Shown here piece by piece: positions 42,868 through 47,648 of a DNA stretch of 47,648 nucleotides. The stretch's first letter is position 1. Every line of letters begins with the position of its first letter. The position numbers and the translations under genes are program-made. This DNA is from Sphingomonadales bacterium (GTDB taxonomy: Bacteria; Pseudomonadota; Alphaproteobacteria; Sphingomonadales; Sphingomonadaceae), in contig JANYGX010000030.1 in the NCBI GenBank assembly GCA_025362295.1, forward strand, positions 1 through 47,648. Direction: 5' to 3'. The notes under the pieces were generated by a model. It ran no database searches. It worked only from the letters and a program-made list of their open reading frames with translations, and was not told the DNA's origin.

Positions 42868-44840
42868 TAATATTTAGGGGTGGAATATTGGCGATTGCCG
42901 TACTGGTTGATATTACTTCGACCGCCTATGCAGTGCAGCCTGCCGATCTTATTATCACTAACGCAAAACTCTACACGGCAGATCAATCCCACAAGATTGC
43001 AACCGCCATGGCTGTCCGCAGCGGCAAAATTATTTATGTTGGTACGCCACATGATGTAAAATTATATGCTGGACCTGCAACACAAACGCGTGATCTGGCT
43101 GGCAAGCTGGTGTTGCCCGGATTGGTTGATGCCCATATCCATCCGACCGAAATTGTCGATCTTGATGTCTGCGATCTGAAGAGTGAGGCAATGGCACTGG
43201 CCAAACTGGTCGATTTTGTGCGCAGCTGCATTGTGCGCTATCATGTGGCACCAGGCCAGTGGCTCAATGTTGAGCAATGGAATTTTTCCAATGGTAATCA
43301 ACCGGATATAACACACAGCAACTTACGCAAAGCGCTTGATCTCGCTGCTCCAGACAGGCCCGTACAGTTGCTTGGTAACGATGGCCATCACGGCGCATTC
43401 AACTCAGCGGCATTGAAACTCGCAAAAAATAAATCTGGTCAGAGCGTTGGCTTATCCAAGGCGAGTTTGGCTGGCGATTTTGCATCCGTTGCCAAACTCG
43501 TTGGCATTGATAGTGACGGCGAGCCGGACGGTGCTGTGAACGAAGATGCACGCGCATTAATGAGTTCCGACTCTGTGCTCAACCCAAATCTCATCGCAGT
43601 GCTGGAAAACCCGCAGCGTATTGTGCAAAGATTAAACAGTAGTGGCATCACTGCGGTACAGGATGCCGCTGCGGCCCCACCTATGTTAGCCGTGTATGAC
43701 AAGCTGCTTGAGAAGCCAATGAGTGTCCGCATCAATCTGGCACAATATTACGATCCTGAAGCATTTCGCGATAACAATGGTGCGGTTGATTATAATAAAA
43801 TCGTCACCCTGGCCAAACAGGTGCGCGTAAAATACGCTGGTAATCCTTACATAAAAGCCGATGCGGTGAAGCTCTTTGCTGACGGCGTTTTGGAAGGCAA
43901 CCCGCTCGGCAATCCACCAATGCCGCCGGAATCACCCATGCTGCAGCCTTATTTACAGCCCATCTTTGGCAAGGATGATAAAGCGGCGCTGAGTGTGACT
44001 GGTTATGTTGATACGCAATCTGCAGCCTGCAAGACTACGGCAACGTTTGATGTTACAGCTTTTGTGAAAGCCAATGGCTTTCATCCTGCGCAATGTGTTG
44101 TAACCAGCGGAAAACTCCAGCACGAGCGTGGTGTCATCATGGATTATCTCAAAGCTATGCACGTGGCAGGGTTTACGCTGCATGTGCATGCTATTGGAGA
44201 TGCGGCCATGCGCACAGCGCTTGACGGCATTGAGGCGGCGCGCGCGGCTGATGGTAACAGTAATTTTCCGGATACCATTGCTCATGCTCAGCTGGTGGCA
44301 CCAGCCGATATTGCGCGCATTGGCAAAGACCATCTCTACCTCGCGATGACATATGCGTGGATATATACCGATCCGGAATACGACATGAGTGTGATACCGT
44401 TCATACAAAAAGCCCACGGCAACAGCTATAAGGCGCTGCACGATCCCGGCAGCTATTATGAGCAATACGCCTACCCAACCCGGTCAATCAAAAGGGCCGG
44501 CGGCATATTGGTGGCTGGCTCTGATGCACCGGTCGATACGCGCGATCCGCGTCCGTTTGTGAATATGGAACGCGCAGTGACGCGCGCCATACCGGGTCTG
44601 CCAGCGCTCAACCCGAGTGAGTCGATCACGGTAAGCGAGGTCATTGAGGCCTACACAATTGACGGCGCGCGTGCACTCGGTCGGGAGTCTGAGATTGGCT
44701 CTTTGAGCGTTGGCAAGTCGGCTGATTTTATCGTGCTCGATCAGGATATACTCACCACCGCACCAGGGAACATCAGTAAAACCAAAGTACTTGAAACCTG
44801 GTTTGCCGGGCGCCAGGTGTACGATGCGGGGAAGCCATAA
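42864..44840 (+). CDS. Exported amidohydrolase family protein (YtcJ-like)
   Basis: This 658-residue metal-dependent hydrolase has an N-terminal signal peptide (cleavage near TAYA), so it is periplasmic or lipid-associated. The amidohydrolase_3 fold is marked by LVLPGLVDAHIHPTE (metal ligands His90, His92), the later LHVHAIGDAAMRTALDGIEAA, AHAQLVAP and the closing ASGSDAPVDTRDP-type block (AGSDAPVDTRDPRP). Relatives hydrolyse N-formyl or N-acyl amines; the actual substrate is unknown. It is coupled to the upstream oxidoreductase by an ATGA overlap. A TonB receptor gene follows 122 bases later. Confidence 0.88.
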   Translation: MIIFRGGILAIAVLVDITSTAYAVQPADLIITNAKLYTADQSHKIATAMAVRSGKIIYVGTPHDVKLYAGPATQTRDLAGKLVLPGLVDAHIHPTEIVDLDVCDLKSEAMALAKLVDFVRSCIVRYHVAPGQWLNVEQWNFSNGNQPDITHSNLRKALDLAAPDRPVQLLGNDGHHGAFNSAALKLAKNKSGQSVGLSKASLAGDFASVAKLVGIDSDGEPDGAVNEDARALMSSDSVLNPNLIAVLENPQRIVQRLNSSGITAVQDAAAAPPMLAVYDKLLEKPMSVRINLAQYYDPEAFRDNNGAVDYNKIVTLAKQVRVKYAGNPYIKADAVKLFADGVLEGNPLGNPPMPPESPMLQPYLQPIFGKDDKAALSVTGYVDTQSAACKTTATFDVTAFVKANGFHPAQCVVTSGKLQHERGVIMDYLKAMHVAGFTLHVHAIGDAAMRTALDGIEAARAADGNSNFPDTIAHAQLVAPADIARIGKDHLYLAMTYAWIYTDPEYDMSVIPFIQKAHGNSYKALHDPGSYYEQYAYPTRSIKRAGGILVAGSDAPVDTRDPRPFVNMERAVTRAIPGLPALNPSESITVSEVIEAYTIDGARALGRESEIGSLSVGKSADFIVLDQDILTTAPGNISKTKVLETWFAGRQVYDAGKP

Positions 44841-44962
44841 CCATGAACGACCGTGTGACGAAAAGGCCTCACAACAAAAGTTACTATTGGCATACAACGC
44901 AAGGCCGTTGACAAGCCGAGTATGATAGCGCGACACTCTAAAAGAACCATTGAAGGATAATC

Positions 44963-47410
44963 ATGATGCGTCAGTTTCCCAGAATAATTTTGCTTTCAAG
45001 TGTAACACTGTTGCCACTTTTTTGTAGCCCTACTGGTTTTGCGCAAACCACCCCGGCAGCGACAGAAAAGCCAAAGGGGCTGGAGGAAATTGTTGTGACA
45101 GCAACACGGCGCGAAACCTTCCTCAGCAAAACGCCGATCAGCATCAGTGCCTTTGGCCAGAAAAAACTTGATCAGCAGGGGATAAAATCTTTTGCCGATG
45201 TGGCACGGTTTACACCAGGTGTGGTGTTTGCTGAAGACAGCTCCAACAACATCGCTATACGCGGCATTTCATCAAACGCCGGTGCCAGCACGACCGGTAT
45301 CTATATTGACGATACGCCGATTGCTATTCGCGCATTGGGATTGAACTCGAACAACACCTTACCAGTGGTGTTCGATCTCGACCGCATTGAAGTGTTGCGT
45401 GGGCCGCAGGGCACACTTTTCGGCGCAGGCTCAGAAGGTGGCACTGTGCGGTACATAACCCCACAACCGGGATTGGATAAGTTTACAGCCTATGGCCGTG
45501 GAGAGGTGACGACCACACGCGGCGGTGCGCCAAGTTATGAACTCGGCGGCGCCATTGGTGGACCAATCACAGCGGATAAGCTTGGCTTTCGTGTGAGTGC
45601 GTGGGGACGGAGAGATGGAGGCTATATTGACCGTGTTGACCCCTATGACGGCAGCGTGACGAAGAATGCCAATCATGCGCGGACATTTACCTTACGTGGA
45701 GCCCTCACCTGGAAACCCACTGAGTCGGTCAAGATTACACCTGCTATTCAATATCAGGACCGCGGTCAGTCAGATACAAACACCTATTACACAGCACTTG
45801 GCAATCCAGCGGGTGGGAAATTTGTCAACGGTGCTCCAGACAGCACGGTAGATTATGATCACTTCTATCTTGGGTCTCTCAAAGCCGAATATGAAAATGA
45901 TAATATAAAATTGATTTCCAATACGGCTTTCTTTAAACGCCGAGAAACCGTGAATGGCTATGAGGGCACGGTTTATAACCTGTCGTATTTTCAGCACAGC
46001 TTAAATCCTGCAGATCCAAACTATCAGATTGGCCCTGATGGATCCGTTCCCTGCCCGGCGTGTCGCATCGATCTCTTTCCACTGCTGACTACAAACGGTA
46101 TAAATCAGGATTTTGCCCAGCAGTATAAAGCTTTTAGCGGCCTGTATTATCGCTCTCCAGTGTTCATTACCAATACGCAGAAAAACTTCTCGCAAGAGTT
46201 CCGCGTTCAATCCAACAGCAAAGGTAAATTGGATTGGACGGCGGGGTTATTTTTCGTCAAGAACAAGCAACAGACCATCGAAGATATTCACGACCCACAA
46301 CTGAACAGCATCAGCCAGTTTCTGTTCGGCGGGGATATTCTCACGTTCTGGAGCGTACCACTGCTATCGAACGGATATACCAGCTACCGCAACGATGGTA
46401 TTGGTAATGAGTTGCAATTCGCCGTATACGGAGATGCCACCTATGCGTTCACCGAAAAACTCAAGCTCAACCTTGGACTCAGATACTCACTAACACATTT
46501 TGACTTTATAAATGTCACACAGGGACCTGAGGCATTTGTCAATGATCCACCTGCAAATTCCGGACATCAAAATGAAACACCATTTACACCAAAAGTAAGC
46601 GTCTCTTACCAGATCAATCCGGATTATCTCGTCTACGGCACCGTAGCAAAAGGCTATCGCATTGGCGGCGCCAATTCACCCTTGCTAAGCTTTTGTCCGC
46701 TTAAGCCTGTGTCTTCTTTAACCTATAATTCCGATTCAACCTGGAGTTATGAAGTTGGTACCAAAGATAAGTTTGCCGACGGTCGTGTTCGCGTCGCTGG
46801 CAGTTTATATTATATTCGCTGGAACAATATTCAACAGCAACTCTATGATCCAGTGTGCGGTCAACAATTTGTCGCAAATCTTGGCACTACCTCAAGCAAA
46901 GGCTTTGATCTTCAAGCTGAGGTGCAAGTTGTTGAAGGCTTGTCACTGGATCTAAGTGTTGGCTATACGCGGCTACGCTATCTTAAAGATTCAACGCTAA
47001 CTAGCCCTGATGGTACACAATCTGTCACTGCGACAAGCAAAGACGACACAGTAGCAGGTTCGCCGTGGACTGTTTCAGCAGGTCTGCAATACTCCCATAA
47101 ATTTAATAGTGTCGACAGTTATATTCGTATTGATAATGAATATGGCAGTCGCAATAAAGCACCCACTATATTTACCAATCTAAAAGATGCTAGCTCTGAT
47201 AAACGCCTTGTGAGTGATCCATCGACTAATTTTATGTCGTTGCGTGCTGGCGTTAAAGTCGTGAAGTTTGATGTTTCGATATTTGCTGACAATCTTTTGG
47301 ATGCAAGACCGCAATTAAATTTTGCACACTCTGATACGACGACAGAACTCTTCACTGCAGAAACAACACGCCCACGCACCATCGGTGTAACGGCAGTGTT
47401 TCGGTATTGA
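44963..47410 (+). CDS. TonB-dependent outer-membrane receptor
   Basis: This 815-residue receptor has a signal peptide (about 28 residues). A TonB-box-like LEEIVVTATRR follows, then a plug domain (about 55-160, FGQKKLDQQGIKSFADVARF and VLRGPQGTLFGAGSEGGTVRY) and a 22-stranded barrel ending in TRPRTIGVTAVFRY. The class is typical of proteobacterial receptors with broad substrates. AAGGAT lies 5 bases before the ATG. It follows the SpdH-like and amidohydrolase genes, so it probably imports the compound they process, or a product. A terminator follows. Confidence 0.95.
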   Translation: MMRQFPRIILLSSVTLLPLFCSPTGFAQTTPAATEKPKGLEEIVVTATRRETFLSKTPISISAFGQKKLDQQGIKSFADVARFTPGVVFAEDSSNNIAIRGISSNAGASTTGIYIDDTPIAIRALGLNSNNTLPVVFDLDRIEVLRGPQGTLFGAGSEGGTVRYITPQPGLDKFTAYGRGEVTTTRGGAPSYELGGAIGGPITADKLGFRVSAWGRRDGGYIDRVDPYDGSVTKNANHARTFTLRGALTWKPTESVKITPAIQYQDRGQSDTNTYYTALGNPAGGKFVNGAPDSTVDYDHFYLGSLKAEYENDNIKLISNTAFFKRRETVNGYEGTVYNLSYFQHSLNPADPNYQIGPDGSVPCPACRIDLFPLLTTNGINQDFAQQYKAFSGLYYRSPVFITNTQKNFSQEFRVQSNSKGKLDWTAGLFFVKNKQQTIEDIHDPQLNSISQFLFGGDILTFWSVPLLSNGYTSYRNDGIGNELQFAVYGDATYAFTEKLKLNLGLRYSLTHFDFINVTQGPEAFVNDPPANSGHQNETPFTPKVSVSYQINPDYLVYGTVAKGYRIGGANSPLLSFCPLKPVSSLTYNSDSTWSYEVGTKDKFADGRVRVAGSLYYIRWNNIQQQLYDPVCGQQFVANLGTTSSKGFDLQAEVQVVEGLSLDLSVGYTRLRYLKDSTLTSPDGTQSVTATSKDDTVAGSPWTVSAGLQYSHKFNSVDSYIRIDNEYGSRNKAPTIFTNLKDASSDKRLVSDPSTNFMSLRAGVKVVKFDVSIFADNLLDARPQLNFAHSDTTTELFTAETTRPRTIGVTAVFRY

Positions 47411-47424
47411 ATAAATTATAAACC

Positions 47425-47452
47425 CTTCCCCTCAAAGAAGAGGGGAAGTTTT
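47425..47452. terminator. Bidirectional rho-independent terminator
   Basis: A perfect 9-bp stem (CTTCCCCTC/GAGGGGAAG, 47425-47433 with 47440-47448) with a 6-base loop is followed by TTTTC on the plus side. It serves the end of the TonB-receptor gene and perhaps the convergent glycosyltransferase gene. Confidence 0.85.
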
Positions 47453-47455
47453 CAG

Positions 47456-47648
47456 TCAAAGTGGTGTCAATGCGTTTATGAACTGGTTTGTCGCTGCTCC
47501 CCAGCTGAGTGTCTCGGCATACGCCATGCAGGTGGTGCGGTTCGCCAATAAAGCTACTTCGATAGCCGCAGATAAATCCTCGTTAACCGCACCCACCTCA
47601 GGCCGTCCGACAATCAGATCGTTCGGCCCCGGGCTTGGAAACGCCGCA
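47456..47648 (-). CDS. C-terminal part of a probable glycosyltransferase (partial)
   Basis: 63 codons end at TGA 47456-47458; the rest lies beyond the window. The closing residues ETLSWGAATNQFINALTPL, after a DLSAAIEVALLANR helix and GPNDLIVGRPEVGAVN, resemble the C-terminus of GT-B glycosyltransferases (family 1/4), where a SWEAC-x-Q-F segment ends the chain. The donor and acceptor are unknown. It converges on the TonB receptor gene across the terminator. Confidence 0.6.
   Translation of the reverse strand, partial: AAFPSPGPNDLIVGRPEVGAVNEDLSAAIEVALLANRTTCMAYAETLSWGAATNQFINALTPL

Noticed and set aside
44908-44926. TTGACA followed by TATGAT upstream of the TonB receptor
   Set aside because: The spacing is 7 bases, far too short for a sigma-70 promoter.
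1-47648. CRISPR arrays, tRNA or rRNA genes, intact transposases
   Set aside because: I saw no regularly spaced repeats, no cloverleaf with CCA-ready ends and no transposase motifs on either strand.

Overview
This window is a chromosomal segment of an alphaproteobacterium of moderate G+C. Three things point there: the divergent pair of operons moxR-DUF58-DUF4159-vWA/GATase and DUF1285-CoA pyrophosphatase-cca, a DUF2333 protein, and an exported TonB-receptor/amidohydrolase style typical of sphingomonad- or Caulobacter-like lineages. I cannot name the genus. No rRNA, tRNA or CRISPR array is visible, and there is no intact insertion sequence.

Layout. 1-5.1 kb: the end of a cupin gene, then a minus-strand pair (a degenerate CDP-alcohol phosphotransferase-like membrane protein followed by inositol-3-phosphate synthase), divergent from a CBS-domain gene and a pirin gene, and a metallo-beta-lactamase-fold hydrolase converging on the pirin. 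5.1-8.2 kb: galU and ugd (UDP-glucose to UDP-glucuronate for surface glycans), then an AT-rich orphan gene. 8.2-16.0 kb: an M28 peptidase and a tightly overlapped MoxR / DUF58 / DUF4159 / vWA-GATase membrane operon. 16.1-18.5 kb: DUF1285, NUDIX CoA pyrophosphatase and CCA-adding enzyme, again joined by ATGA overlaps. 18.6-21.3 kb: a compact accessory insert between cca and nrdB. It holds an Abi_2/HEPN gene, a translationally coupled but frameshifted adenine methyltransferase fused to an Mrr-like nuclease, and a duplicated, decayed piece of that methyltransferase on the other side of the abi gene. 21.3-24.9 kb: class Ia ribonucleotide reductase (nrdB, nrdA) and its long regulatory region. 24.8-26.9 kb: a Fur-box-preceded cupredoxin/outer-membrane-protein pair, a small exported protein and an Lrp/AsnC regulator. 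27-32.5 kb: a histidine-kinase-like protein with decayed ATP-site motifs, a Bax-inhibitor-1 protein, a DUF4136 lipoprotein, a DUF2333 protein and a universal stress protein. 32.6-34.7 kb: an RlmI-type rRNA methyltransferase and a TraB/GumN protein. 34.7-40.8 kb: rpmI-rplT-pheS-pheT-aspS translation genes. 40.9-47.4 kb: a Tat-exported spermidine-dehydrogenase-like flavoprotein, an exported amidohydrolase and a TonB-dependent receptor, a likely uptake-plus-periplasmic-catabolism locus. The window ends in the C-terminus of a probable glycosyltransferase.

The best candidate for an undescribed system is the 18.6-21.3 kb insert, in which a HEPN-type Abi protein is coupled to a single-chain methyltransferase-nuclease and bracketed by repeated methyltransferase sequence. 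The second is the inositol locus, where the CDP-alcohol phosphotransferase signature is present in spacing but all four catalytic aspartates are gone. It shares an 11-bp palindromic Shine-Dalgarno with the divergent CBS gene.
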